This document shows, in pieces, positions 23,606 through 31,959 of a DNA stretch of 57,169 nt. The stretch covers positions 1-57,169 of the forward strand of contig CALUVI010000008.1 of the NCBI GenBank assembly GCA_944324185.1, written 5' to 3'. Each line of letters begins with the position of its first letter. Position 1 is the first letter of the stretch. The notes below the pieces were generated by a model. That model did not search any database, had not been told where the DNA came from, and worked only from the letters and a program-made list of their open reading frames with translations. The DNA is from Candidatus Gastranaerophilales bacterium (GTDB lineage: Bacteria; Cyanobacteriota; Vampirovibrionia; Gastranaerophilales; Gastranaerophilaceae). The position numbers and the translations under genes were made by a program.

Positions 23606-24598
23606 ATGAGCAGGATTAGAAAGCTTTATTACTTTGATAAAAAAAATATGCAGGAAATGATATCGTTTCTGAACAACAGAGACGCATATATAAGCCATGT
23701 AATGTTTAATCCGTTTTTACCGCTGCATCATATGCTTCCTTTAAAATTAAAATTTCTACCGGAATCATATGTTCTTAAAGACAACAAAGAGATTAAAGGA
23801 CTGATTACTGTTGCGCCATCTAAAAGCCCTGTAAAAAGAATGGAAATTCTACGCTTGTTTTTTGAAGAAAATTGCTATGAAGACGCCTGTGAACTTATTC
23901 AATATGCAGTCTCCAAATACAAAGCACTCGGTACAATATCTTTTATAGTAAGAATTGATGACTCGCTGCCGGATCTTCTGCGTGTTTTTGTCTCGAAATG
24001 CGGATTCAGCCAACTTTCTTATGAAAGGTTATGGAAAATTACTGTACCACAAACTCTCGAATTTAACAAAAATAACTTTAGAGAATTTAGAAATAGTGAT
24101 GCTTCAACAGTTTCTACATTATATAATGAGTCATTGCTCCCGCACTTCAGACCGCTCTTAAGCAGCGATACAAAAGATTTTAAAGAAGCTGCTTTCAGAG
24201 GACTATCTTATTTTAGTGAATATAAATATGTCATTGAAGATAAAAAATCAAAAAATATTACAGGATATATTTCTATAAAAACATCTGATAATGAAAACTA
24301 TATTCTTGACATTATACAATCCTCCTGGGTTGAGCTTGATATAAATCAGATTATAAATTTCGGAATAAAACAGATTCAGAAAAGACAGAAAGTTTTTAAA
24401 GTTTTTGTTAAGACTAAAAAGTACACGCAATCCGGAGAAAAATATGAACAATTATTTATGGAACACCGGTTTGAATGTGTTCAAAATCAAATTGTACTCA
24501 CAAATTCTTCTGCAAAAATTATAAAAGAACAGGTCAGATCCGGAAAATTTACCATTTTAAACCAATTCTGCGACAGAAGTATTAATGTTCCCGGCTAG
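23606..24598 (+). CDS. Probable GNAT-like acetyltransferase, two-domain
   Basis: The 330-aa frame is taken from the ATG at 23606, because the upstream GTG at 23588 lies within the promoter. Two halves look alike in layout. The first (residues 1-145) contains a central strand EIKGLITVAPSK and a helix DACELIQYAVSKYKALG. The second (from about 150) has FREFRNSDASTVSTLYNESLLP and a strand SKNITGYISIKT, typical of GNAT N-acetyltransferases. The exact acetyl-CoA loop (Q/R-x-x-G-x-G/A) is not obvious, so activity is uncertain. The TAG stop is directly followed by the G-run of a repeat array. Confidence 0.55.
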   Translation: MSRIRKLYYFDKKNMQEMISFLNNRDAYISHVMFNPFLPLHHMLPLKLKFLPESYVLKDNKEIKGLITVAPSKSPVKRMEILRLFFEENCYEDACELIQYAVSKYKALGTISFIVRIDDSLPDLLRVFVSKCGFSQLSYERLWKITVPQTLEFNKNNFREFRNSDASTVSTLYNESLLPHFRPLLSSDTKDFKEAAFRGLSYFSEYKYVIEDKKSKNITGYISIKTSDNENYILDIIQSSWVELDINQIINFGIKQIQKRQKVFKVFVKTKKYTQSGEKYEQLFMEHRFECVQNQIVLTNSSAKIIKEQVRSGKFTILNQFCDRSINVPG

Positions 24599-24700
24599 GG
24601 GGGAAAATGTATCGGGTTGGCAAGTAAGACTACAAGTTCAATGTCCTCCGAAAGGGGGGGGAAATGTATCGGATAAATAAGTTAGCAGTAGTGTGGAGCT
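24598..24700 (+). repeat. Two GGGGGTAAATGTAT-family units and half a REPIN
   Basis: Two degenerate units (cores AAATGTATCGGGTTGG at about 24605 and AAATGTATCGG at about 24662) stand about 57 bp apart. Fourteen bases of the REPIN end (AGTAGTGTGGAGCT, 24687-24700) follow and stop at the centre of its small palindrome. The rest of the gap to 24885 shows no gene; a TTGTAAAGG lies shortly before the next start. Confidence 0.75.
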
Positions 24701-24885
24701 GTCATTTACTCTTACTCTCACAAGAATAAAGAAAACAATTGCGGCAGGCAGTTCATTAGACTCTATATGACAGAAGCTTAATCGTTCTTTACATTTCTTA
24801 CTAAAACCATGATTTTCAGGCAATTTTTTGTAAGCCGATTACTTTATATATTTAGTTAGGTTTATTTTTGTAAAGGTTTATTGTT

Positions 24886-27102
24886 GTGTCACAAATTAAT
24901 CCGAATATAAATAATCAATATAATCAGGAACAGGCAATGCTTATGCAGCAGCCGCGCCCTCAGCAAATGCAGCCGGTTCGTTTACCTAACTATTATTATG
25001 TTCCTGATACGTACAGACCGAGTGTAAAAGAGATGATTAAAGAGAATCCGATGTACGACATGTTCTTAAAACCTTTTATAGAACATCCGCTTGCGCTTCT
25101 CGGCACATGGCTGGGGCTGGGAATCGGGCTTGATGCGTATTCAAGAGCTTGCGGGGGAGAGTACGATAAGAGTCTGGTAAAGAAAGCTGCAGATTTCGGA
25201 GACAACATTCAAAACTCAAAATTTGTACAGAGCAAGCCTGTTCAAACAGTAATAAGCGGGTTTAATGCTGCAGGAAAAGCCGGACATAAAGCGGTTCAAA
25301 ACAGTGCAATTCTGCGTGCTATGAAAGAAACTCCGACAATGCCGGAATGGCAAATGGTTAAGTCTCAAATGTTTAACCAGAAACAGGAAATCGTACAGGA
25401 ATTTTTGAAAATTACAGATACATTAAAACTCGAAAATGCTGAAATTCCGAAGTTAAAAGACCTCGGGCTTAATGATTATGAAAAATCAATGCTCAAGAAA
25501 GTATTTAATGTCCAAAAAATCTCACAAATTCCGGAGCAGGAAGCGGTTAATCAAATTCTTTTGAACCGTCTTGGAAAATCACCTGATGAGATTCAAAAGA
25601 TACAGAAACTCGGCGCAATATCAACAAAGACCGTAAAAGAAGAAATCTTAAAAGAAATGGGTTTAACGACAGACAAGCTTAAACTCATTAAAGATGATGT
25701 TTACGGAAACTATATAAATGATGTTAAGACTGCTGCCGAGAAAGTAAAAGGCAAAGTCAGAATCGGAGCCGGTCATTATCCGTGGCTGGGAGCTTTCACC
25801 AAGCCTTTTGAAAGAACAATCGGATGTGATGAGGTTTATAATAAACTTCACAGTATTATGGAAGGTCCTAAAACCGCAACAGGAAGATTTACTTCAAAGC
25901 TTATGCAGATGGTACACCGCGGATTTACCTTCGGCGGCGGTAAACTCGGAGCTTTAATATTTATTGCGCCTCTTCTTGTTGAACTCGGGGTCAATGTTAA
26001 AAAGGCAGACAAAGACCAGAAAGTCGGAACTGCTGCAAACGGTTTTGTTGATAATATCTCGTGGGTATTCACTTTCCCTCTGGCTCTTAGAATGCTGCAC
26101 GCTATAGGCGGTATTAAACATGCCGGCATGGGAAAAGATAAAGTTGAACAGGTTAGAAAACTTACGGAAGATTTTAACAAACGTGTAGAAACAACTATAG
26201 TAAAAGACGGTGTAAAAATTCCTAATCCGAACACCTTCAAGAATAAATTAGAATATGACATTGCAAGGGCTCAGGTTGAAAAACAAATCAAAGCTTTGAA
26301 AAAAGTTGAAGGTCAGAATATTTTCACAAAAGGAGTAAGAAAACTTGCAGGAATTTTGACTCCTGATTTATGCCGTTTGAACAGTTACAGAAATTCTAAT
26401 GCTATTGCAAATACAACCCGTAAACTTCCTGCCTTCTTTAGAAACTGCGCCGGTATTCCGATAAGAGTCGCAGCTTGGGCAGCTTTATCTATGGGAGTTC
26501 TGGGCGCAGCGCTTACAAAATGCACAACGGCAATTTTTGGAAAGTCTTATGATTCAATGAAACAGGACGAAAGAAAAGATAACTTAAAAGCCCAGCAAAA
26601 ATTCCTGAAAGATGATTTAAACGAACGTTTATACGAACTCCAGCGTATAAAACAGTACGGAAATACTCCCGCAAGGCAGGTAATGCCTCAAGGACAAATG
26701 ATAGCTTCAAGAGGCAGGTCAGAGAACGGGATGAATATAACTTATCCGGAAATAGAAAATGATACGGTTGATAATTATACTTATATCCCGTCTCAAGACA
26801 ACAAAATCCCTTATATTCCGGAAAACAACAGTGTAGATAATTATACCTATATTCCGTCTCAGGATTCGAAGATTCAGTCTCCGGTTAAAGACGGTAAAAC
26901 GGATAATTACACTTACATACCATCTTGGGAAAATAAAATAAAACCGGAGCCGGAGAAGAGCAGATATATTCCGTCCCAGAAGGCTGCAAATATCCAGAAA
27001 ACCTTTGATAACTCCGGAATTCAGGGAGTTTTGGACAGAGCACAAAAAGCGGAAGACAAAGCTTTGAGGGTTCTTGCAGGAAACTTTGAGGGAATGGTAT
27101 AA
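24886..27102 (+). CDS. Large membrane-associated protein of unknown function with C-terminal YIPSQ repeats
   Basis: The 738-aa protein begins at GTG 24886; an ATG 51 nt further on, preceded by AGGAA, is a possible alternative start. Residues 1-35 are Asn/Gln/Pro-rich. Hydrophobic stretches lie at about 65-85 (HPLALLGTWLGLGIGLDAY), 355-375, 385-405 and 525-545. Between them are charged helical regions. From about residue 625 three copies of a unit with DNYTYIPSQ (or PSW) and a fourth, shorter one are spaced about 22 residues apart, then a helical tail. No known domain is evident. It looks like a lineage-specific structural or surface-linked protein, possibly one of a family in the genome. Confidence 0.8.
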   Translation: MSQINPNINNQYNQEQAMLMQQPRPQQMQPVRLPNYYYVPDTYRPSVKEMIKENPMYDMFLKPFIEHPLALLGTWLGLGIGLDAYSRACGGEYDKSLVKKAADFGDNIQNSKFVQSKPVQTVISGFNAAGKAGHKAVQNSAILRAMKETPTMPEWQMVKSQMFNQKQEIVQEFLKITDTLKLENAEIPKLKDLGLNDYEKSMLKKVFNVQKISQIPEQEAVNQILLNRLGKSPDEIQKIQKLGAISTKTVKEEILKEMGLTTDKLKLIKDDVYGNYINDVKTAAEKVKGKVRIGAGHYPWLGAFTKPFERTIGCDEVYNKLHSIMEGPKTATGRFTSKLMQMVHRGFTFGGGKLGALIFIAPLLVELGVNVKKADKDQKVGTAANGFVDNISWVFTFPLALRMLHAIGGIKHAGMGKDKVEQVRKLTEDFNKRVETTIVKDGVKIPNPNTFKNKLEYDIARAQVEKQIKALKKVEGQNIFTKGVRKLAGILTPDLCRLNSYRNSNAIANTTRKLPAFFRNCAGIPIRVAAWAALSMGVLGAALTKCTTAIFGKSYDSMKQDERKDNLKAQQKFLKDDLNERLYELQRIKQYGNTPARQVMPQGQMIASRGRSENGMNITYPEIENDTVDNYTYIPSQDNKIPYIPENNSVDNYTYIPSQDSKIQSPVKDGKTDNYTYIPSWENKIKPEPEKSRYIPSQKAANIQKTFDNSGIQGVLDRAQKAEDKALRVLAGNFEGMV

Positions 27103-27103
27103 T
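27098..27103 (+). promoter_or_regulatory. Extended -10 box overlapping a stop codon
   Basis: TGG-TATAAT ends 7 nt before the ATG at 27111 and includes the TAA of the preceding gene, so the two genes need not share a transcript. Confidence 0.5.
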
Positions 27104-27110
27104 AAGAGGC

Positions 27111-27584
27111 ATGGAAAATAAGATTGCAAAAATATTGACGGAAAGAGGGCTTACAATCTCCACAGCCGAATCCTGTACCGGCGGGCTTTTAAGTTCTAAA
27201 CTTACCGACGTCAGCGGAAGCTCCGCTTTTGTTACACTTAATGTCGTGACTTACGCAAACGAAGCAAAACATAAAATCCTCGGCGTGAGCCTTGAAACTT
27301 TGAACACAAAAGGCGCTGTAAGCGAAGAATGCGCTTTAGAGATGGCAGAAGGTCTTTATAAATTAACGGGTTCGGATATTTGTGTCTCGACAACAGGCAT
27401 TGCCGGACCGACAGGCGGAAGTGAAGAAAAACCCGTAGGTCTTATGTATTCCGCTATTTATACAAAAGACAAACATCAGGTTTACAAAATTTTACTTTCG
27501 CCAAACATTGACAGAGTCACAATGAAAGAAAAATTTGCAGAAGCTGTACTTAATAATATTTACACTTTTCTGGCTTTTGTATAA
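27111..27584 (+). CDS. CinA-family protein (C-terminal amidohydrolase domain only)
   Basis: The 157-aa protein carries the CinA/PncC signature: TAESCTGGLLSSKLTDVSGSS at residues 18-38 and STTGIAGPTGGSEEKPVG at about 92-109. This domain deamidates nicotinamide mononucleotide in the cytoplasm (PncC activity). It lacks the N-terminal MoCF-like domain of long CinA, so it is the short form. AGAGG stands only one base before the ATG, too close for a Shine-Dalgarno. The next gene follows after 9 nt. Confidence 0.9.
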   Translation: MENKIAKILTERGLTISTAESCTGGLLSSKLTDVSGSSAFVTLNVVTYANEAKHKILGVSLETLNTKGAVSEECALEMAEGLYKLTGSDICVSTTGIAGPTGGSEEKPVGLMYSAIYTKDKHQVYKILLSPNIDRVTMKEKFAEAVLNNIYTFLAFV

Positions 27585-27587
27585 AAT
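27582..27587 (+). promoter_or_regulatory. -10 box of a probable leaderless promoter
   Basis: TAAAAT ends 6 nt before the ATG at 27594 and overlaps the end of the CinA gene. Confidence 0.4.
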
Positions 27588-27593
27588 AAGTAT

Positions 27594-28385
27594 ATGGGAG
27601 TGGGTATCAAAAATGTTATTTTATTTTGCATAAGTCTTATGCTTATTTGTCCTGCCGGAGTTTTTGCAGACGATAACAGTGATTTTTCCGGCTATATGAC
27701 AGTCTTGCAGGGTAAAATCCAGAAAAGCTGGAATCCGCCCGAGTGTATGGAGCGTGACGGACATGCAACAGTAAAATTCAGTATTACACGTAGCGGAGAT
27801 GTTTACGCAAGTGAAATTGCAGAAAGTTCCGGAGATCCGGTTTTTGATGAATCTGCTCTGGAAGCAATAAGAAAAGCCTCTCCTTTTGAACATTTCCCCG
27901 CAAGTACATCCAGAGGCTCGCTTACTATAAAATATTCTTTTGATACCTCTATTGTTAAGACTTACGATATGCAAGGTTATCTTGCCAATGCCGACAAGTT
28001 CTATAATGTAAATAATAAAATGGCTCTTGATTACATAAATAAAGCCATTAATGAAGTCGAAGGCGATACAAACGCATATTTTCTTTACGGCAAGAGAAGC
28101 AAGATAAAACGGGCGCTCGGTGATACTCAGGGCGCTGAAGAAGATTTGAACGAATCAAAAAGATTAAAAGCAAAATACGACCAGAAACGGATTATGGCAA
28201 GCAGACTCATTGCAGAGATGGAACAGTCTCCTTATTCTTATTTTAACCTCGCACATTCTTACGAGATTGCAGGAGAGTACGAAAAAGCCATTGAGGCAAT
28301 AGATAAAGCCATTGCGCTTACCGAATTAAATAATAATTACAAACGCTACAGAAATGACCTTGTTAATAAACAGGCTTCTCTGTAA
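27594..28385 (+). CDS. Exported TonB C-terminal domain protein with TPR region
   Basis: A signal peptide ends near FADD (about residue 25). Residues 30-118 form a TonB C-terminal-like domain: YMTVLQGKIQKSWNPPE, then GHATVKFSITRSGDVYASEIAESSGDPVFDESALEAIRKASPF, then a last strand GSLTIKYSF. From about 125 to 263 the helices are TPR-like (YFLYGKRSKIKRALGDTQGAEEDLNESKRL; YFNLAHSYEIAGEYEKAIEAIDKAI). There is no transmembrane anchor besides the signal sequence, so it is not a classical energy-coupling TonB. An envelope-assembly role is inferred. Confidence 0.82.
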   Translation: MGVGIKNVILFCISLMLICPAGVFADDNSDFSGYMTVLQGKIQKSWNPPECMERDGHATVKFSITRSGDVYASEIAESSGDPVFDESALEAIRKASPFEHFPASTSRGSLTIKYSFDTSIVKTYDMQGYLANADKFYNVNNKMALDYINKAINEVEGDTNAYFLYGKRSKIKRALGDTQGAEEDLNESKRLKAKYDQKRIMASRLIAEMEQSPYSYFNLAHSYEIAGEYEKAIEAIDKAIALTELNNNYKRYRNDLVNKQASL

Positions 28386-28396
28386 GTTTTTTTGGG

Positions 28397-28603
28397 GGGG
28401 GTAAATGTACCGGGTTGGTTAGTAAGATTACAGGCTTGGCGTCCTCCGGAAAGGGGATAAATGTATCGAGTCGATTAGTAAGATTACAGGCTTGGCGTCC
28501 TCCGGAAAGGGGATAAATGTATCGAGTCGATTAGTAAGATTACAGGCTTGGCGTCCTCCGGAAAGCGGGTAAATGTATCGGGTTGGTTAGTAAGGCTGCA
28601 AGC
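28397..28603 (+). repeat. 56-bp tandem array of the GGGGGTAAATGTAT family
   Basis: TAAATG recurs at 28402, 28458, 28514 and 28570, exactly 56 bp apart. Units 2 and 3 are identical; units 1 and 4 differ slightly, and unit 4 is cut short by the REPIN at 28604. Shared parts with the radA insert include the TAAATGTAYCG core, GACTACAG/GATTACAG and TTGGCGT at matching distances. Confidence 0.9.
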
Positions 28604-28694
28604 AGTAGTGTGTAGCTTGCTCCACAATCATTGTTTAAGTTTTTGTCGGGTTTCACCAAACCTGCATTTCTTGTGGAGTAAGCTACACACTACT
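28604..28694. repeat. REPIN-like element, copy 3, with paired substitutions
   Basis: Ends at 28604-28626 and 28672-28694 pair over 23 nt. Compared with copies 1 and 2, the left end has GTGTAG for GTGGAG and the right end has CTACAC for CTCCAC, a double change that keeps the pair. A second difference leaves a G-T pair. The remaining bases to 28726 hold only a TTTACCCCC fragment, another remnant of the array family. Confidence 0.85.
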
Positions 28695-28726
28695 GATATT
28701 TATTTTTTAAATACATTTACCCCCTG

Positions 28727-29791
28727 TTACCGTATTTCAGGTTCACAGCACATCTGACATGCACCGAAAGTTCCGCCGCTTGCTTTGAGATTCTTTCTGA
28801 AACAGCAATAATGAGGGGCATTAAAAAGTTCTTTCAGACTTTTTTCTTTTACATTGCCTATTTTCATCGAAAGACAAGGGTAAACAAAACCTTCCGGATT
28901 TATCATCATATTGTTATAAGGATATGTGCAGGGTTTGTAAATCTTATTTACGGGAGTCTCCGGAGGCAGGTTAAAAAACTTTTCTATTGTTTCCAGAGGA
29001 TTTTTTGAGTATTCAAATTTTGGTGAAAAGCGCAGCTTTGTTTTTCCCTTCAAGCTTTCAATTTCTCTAAAGACTTCCTTAAAATGTTCCATATCAAAAT
29101 AACAATTTATCGGATAATTTTGTGTAAATTCCGGTATAAAACTTTCTTGCAAAACTGAATTTTGTTTCCAGTTATTATTTCTCAAAAACGATATCGAGAG
29201 GAATTCAAACCCCATTTTGTCGCAAAATTTATAAAGCTTAACCAGATCATCAAGATTGTTTTCAAGTACAATTGTTTTTATATCAACCATTTGTTTCGGT
29301 TTTTGGGATTTTAGATTCTCAAGATTGGAAACAATTTTGTCAAAAATACCCTCTTTTCCTCTGTTTTTATCATGGTTTTCTCCCCAGCCGTCCAGAGAGA
29401 CCGAGAGCAGCAGAAGACGGTATTTGATAAAAGCTTTAATAATCTCATCGTTTATTAATATCCCGTTTGAAACCACGTGGACTTTATTCATAATTCTTTT
29501 TGAAGTATATGCAAAAATATCAATAAAATCTTTTCTCACAAGAGGCTCTCCGCCCACAAGAGTTGCTATTGAATAAAAAGGAAGCTCATCAATAACTTTT
29601 TTCCACTCTTCTGTCGTAAGTTCATTTTTGTTTCTTTCTTTTCCGACATAACAATAAGGGCAGGCAAGATTGCATCTGTATGTCAACTCTAAAAAGTATC
29701 TGAACGGGATTTTTGCTCTTCCGTATTTATCGTTGTATGAAAGCGAAGTATATAAATTCCTCGCAAAATCAAATAAGTTTGAATAATTCAT
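28727..29791 (-). CDS. Radical SAM protein with C-terminal SPASM/twitch-like cysteines
   Basis: I start at the ATG at 29791, giving 354 aa; an upstream frame to 29893 runs through a hairpin and a promoter. Cys40-x3-Cys44-x2-Cys47 in YRCNLACPYCYVGKE binds the SAM-cleaving iron-sulfur cluster. LVGGEPLVRKD is the SAM-contacting GGEP motif. The C-terminal part has further cysteines (KPCTYPYNNMMINPEGFVYPC ... CCFRKN ... CQMCCEPEIR), as in SPASM domains that hold auxiliary clusters. Such proteins modify peptides or small molecules; no obvious precursor peptide gene is adjacent. The neighbours are glycosyltransferases. Confidence 0.85.
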   Translation of the reverse strand: MNYSNLFDFARNLYTSLSYNDKYGRAKIPFRYFLELTYRCNLACPYCYVGKERNKNELTTEEWKKVIDELPFYSIATLVGGEPLVRKDFIDIFAYTSKRIMNKVHVVSNGILINDEIIKAFIKYRLLLLSVSLDGWGENHDKNRGKEGIFDKIVSNLENLKSQKPKQMVDIKTIVLENNLDDLVKLYKFCDKMGFEFLSISFLRNNNWKQNSVLQESFIPEFTQNYPINCYFDMEHFKEVFREIESLKGKTKLRFSPKFEYSKNPLETIEKFFNLPPETPVNKIYKPCTYPYNNMMINPEGFVYPCLSMKIGNVKEKSLKELFNAPHYCCFRKNLKASGGTFGACQMCCEPEIR

Positions 29792-29797
29792 ATAACA

Positions 29798-29803
29798 GTT
29801 ATA
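29798..29803 (-). promoter_or_regulatory. Extended -10 box of a leaderless promoter
   Basis: On the minus strand TGT-TATAAC ends 6 nt before the ATG at 29791. Confidence 0.45.
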
Positions 29804-29814
29804 ACATAAAGAAA

Positions 29815-29836
29815 CCTCTCTTAGAAAAAAGAGAGG
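29815..29836 (-). terminator. Hairpin upstream of the radical SAM gene
   Basis: CCTCTCTT and AAGAGAGG flank a short A-rich loop. On the minus strand the stem is followed by TTTCTTT, as in a terminator, and a TATAAT lies about 50 nt before it. It could end a very short transcript or act as an operator near position -35 of the radical SAM promoter. Confidence 0.35.
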
Positions 29837-29966
29837 AAAGTTTGAGCGATGAGGATTCTTTATTATATTAAATCCTGACCGCCATGGTTTCATTAAACTT
29901 TTTTCTAATGTAAAGCTTAGGTAAATAGCGTCGTTTATATCAGAAGTAAAAAAATTTTTTTCATTG

Positions 29967-29972
29967 TAAAAT
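29967..29972 (+). promoter_or_regulatory. -10 box of a probable leaderless promoter
   Basis: TAAAAT ends 6 nt before the ATG at 29979; no Shine-Dalgarno is present. Confidence 0.45.
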
Positions 29973-29978
29973 ATATTT

Positions 29979-30962
29979 ATGGTAAAAGTTTCTGTAATAG
30001 TTCCGGTCTATAAAGTTGAGAGATATCTGGATATTTGTCTGGACAACCTGATTAACCAGACTTTTGAAGATTTTGAGGTAATTTGTGTAAATGACGGGTC
30101 TCCGGATAATTGCATAAATATTTTGAAACAGTACGCAAAGCTGGATAAGAGAATAAAGATTTTTTCGCAGAAAAATCAGGGACTTTCTGCAGCCCGAAAC
30201 ACCGGACTGAAGTACGCCGAGGGAGAATATATAACTTTTGTTGATTCTGATGATATGCTCTCTCCTGTTGCACTGGAGAGAATGTATAATAATATTTCCG
30301 CAAATGAAAGTGATTATATGTATTCTTACGTTTACCAGTTTTATCCGGATAAGGGAGGATATTGGGAACTGCCTAATAGAAAGGAATTTAATAAATTTAT
30401 AAAAACTCCTGTATTTAACGAATCTGATTTAGGGGCGGAATTTTATTTGAAATTCATCTGGAGTGCATGGGCGAAGATGTACAGGAGAGATTTTATAAAA
30501 AACTTTTCTTTTCCGGAAGGTCTTATTTTTGAAGACATGCCGTTTTTTGCGCAGTGTTATTTAAACGCAGAAAAAATTTCTTACGATTTTGAACCTTTAT
30601 ATTTTTACAGAAAAACTCCGGCATCTCTCATTTCATGCGCCGGCAAAAATTTTCTTGATTTATTTGAGATTAATAAAATTGTTACAAAAATTTTTGAAGA
30701 ATCCGGAAAGATGAAAAAATACAAAACCGTTTTACTTGTAAGCCAGATGGAAAGCGTACTTATAAGAACACTGGAAACAAAAGGGTCACTAAAAAAAGAA
30801 ATGTTTAATGCTCTTCAAAAAACATTCGGTCATACAGATTTTTCAGAATATGATATGAATATTCTTGAAAAGAAAAATATTTATTACGCATATAAAGAAA
30901 TTTTAAATAAGAGTTACAGTGAATTCAGAGACTTTGAAAGCAGGTTAAAGCATGGAAGTTAA
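29979..30962 (+). CDS. Family 2 glycosyltransferase A
   Basis: The N-terminus has the GT-A fold pattern VSVIVPVYKVERYLDICLDNLINQT, then VNDGSPDNC and the nucleotide/metal-binding DSDD in ITFVDSDDMLS (about 90-97). The acceptor region shows a FEDMPFFAQ motif near residue 185. Total length 327 aa with no membrane segment, so it is a cytoplasmic enzyme that probably extends a surface polysaccharide or lipid-linked sugar. The next glycosyltransferase overlaps its end by 11 nt. Confidence 0.9.
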   Translation: MVKVSVIVPVYKVERYLDICLDNLINQTFEDFEVICVNDGSPDNCINILKQYAKLDKRIKIFSQKNQGLSAARNTGLKYAEGEYITFVDSDDMLSPVALERMYNNISANESDYMYSYVYQFYPDKGGYWELPNRKEFNKFIKTPVFNESDLGAEFYLKFIWSAWAKMYRRDFIKNFSFPEGLIFEDMPFFAQCYLNAEKISYDFEPLYFYRKTPASLISCAGKNFLDLFEINKIVTKIFEESGKMKKYKTVLLVSQMESVLIRTLETKGSLKKEMFNALQKTFGHTDFSEYDMNILEKKNIYYAYKEILNKSYSEFRDFESRLKHGS

Positions 30963-31959
30963 TCCTCTCATATCCGTAATTATACCGGTATATAACAGCG
31001 GGAACTATCTGGAAGAATGCCTGGAATCTGTCCGTCTTCAAACTTATCAGAATTTAGAAATTTTATGTATCAATGACGGTTCTGTTGATAATTCTGTTGA
31101 TATTCTGGATAAATACGAAAAAAATGATAAACGATTTGTTATAATAAACCAGAATAATCTCGGTGCGGGCAAAGCCCGCAATACAGGATTTTCTGCGGCA
31201 AAAGGCGAATACATATCATTTGTGGATTCTGACGACAGAGTGTCTTTAAGTTTGTACAAAAAATTTACAGATTTACCGCAAAAACCGGACATCTATATGT
31301 TCAATGCCTGTGAATACAATAAAAAAACTAAAAATATTTCTCCGCGTTACTTTTTTTCGGTACAGGAATGGAAGAATCATAAGGATGACAGAAGTGTACA
31401 CTCTTTTGACGATAATATAAATCCTTTCCATAGCAATATGTCAGCTGTCAATAAAATTTTTAAGAAGAGTTTTTTAAACGACCTTGCTAAAACAAAAGCT
31501 GACAGAAAACTTTTTCCGGCGGGGTTGATTTTTGAAGATCAATACTTTTCACTCTTTTCGATGATGAAGGCAAAATCAATTATGATTAACCCGGACCCTC
31601 TTTATTATTACAGAAGTTTGAATGCAGATTCTGTAACTTGGAATCTGGCTGATAGAGTTTTCGATATATTCAAAATTATGGATATGATTGAAGGGCTGCT
31701 GAAAGATGCAAACTGCTATGAAGCATACAAATACGCATTTTTTCAGCATAAATACCAGCAGTACGCACATTTATTTTTCAAAGCCGACTTTAATTCCCGT
31801 AAAGATTTCTATAATGAAATGAAAAAACGCCTGAGTATATATAAAAATGAAAAACTTGATCCTAATATTTGCGAACGCCTTGTTTTATACGGGGTTTATA
31901 AAAATATAATGCGTCTTGGTGCTGATGAATTTTACGAAAAATATAAAGACAAAGTTTAA
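30952..31959 (+). CDS. Family 2 glycosyltransferase B
   Basis: The 335-aa protein has the same layout as its upstream neighbour: ISVIIPVYNSGNYLEECLESV, INDGSVDNS, DSDDRVS, and FEDQYFSLF in the acceptor part. The two are related and probably duplicated, acting in the same surface-glycan pathway. It starts inside the upstream gene and its stop overlaps the stop of the convergent prenyltransferase by 4 nt. Confidence 0.9.
   Translation: MEVNPLISVIIPVYNSGNYLEECLESVRLQTYQNLEILCINDGSVDNSVDILDKYEKNDKRFVIINQNNLGAGKARNTGFSAAKGEYISFVDSDDRVSLSLYKKFTDLPQKPDIYMFNACEYNKKTKNISPRYFFSVQEWKNHKDDRSVHSFDDNINPFHSNMSAVNKIFKKSFLNDLAKTKADRKLFPAGLIFEDQYFSLFSMMKAKSIMINPDPLYYYRSLNADSVTWNLADRVFDIFKIMDMIEGLLKDANCYEAYKYAFFQHKYQQYAHLFFKADFNSRKDFYNEMKKRLSIYKNEKLDPNICERLVLYGVYKNIMRLGADEFYEKYKDKV

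Noticed and set aside
28397-28603. CRISPR array
   Set aside because: 56-bp contiguous repeats with identical neighbours and no variable spacers.
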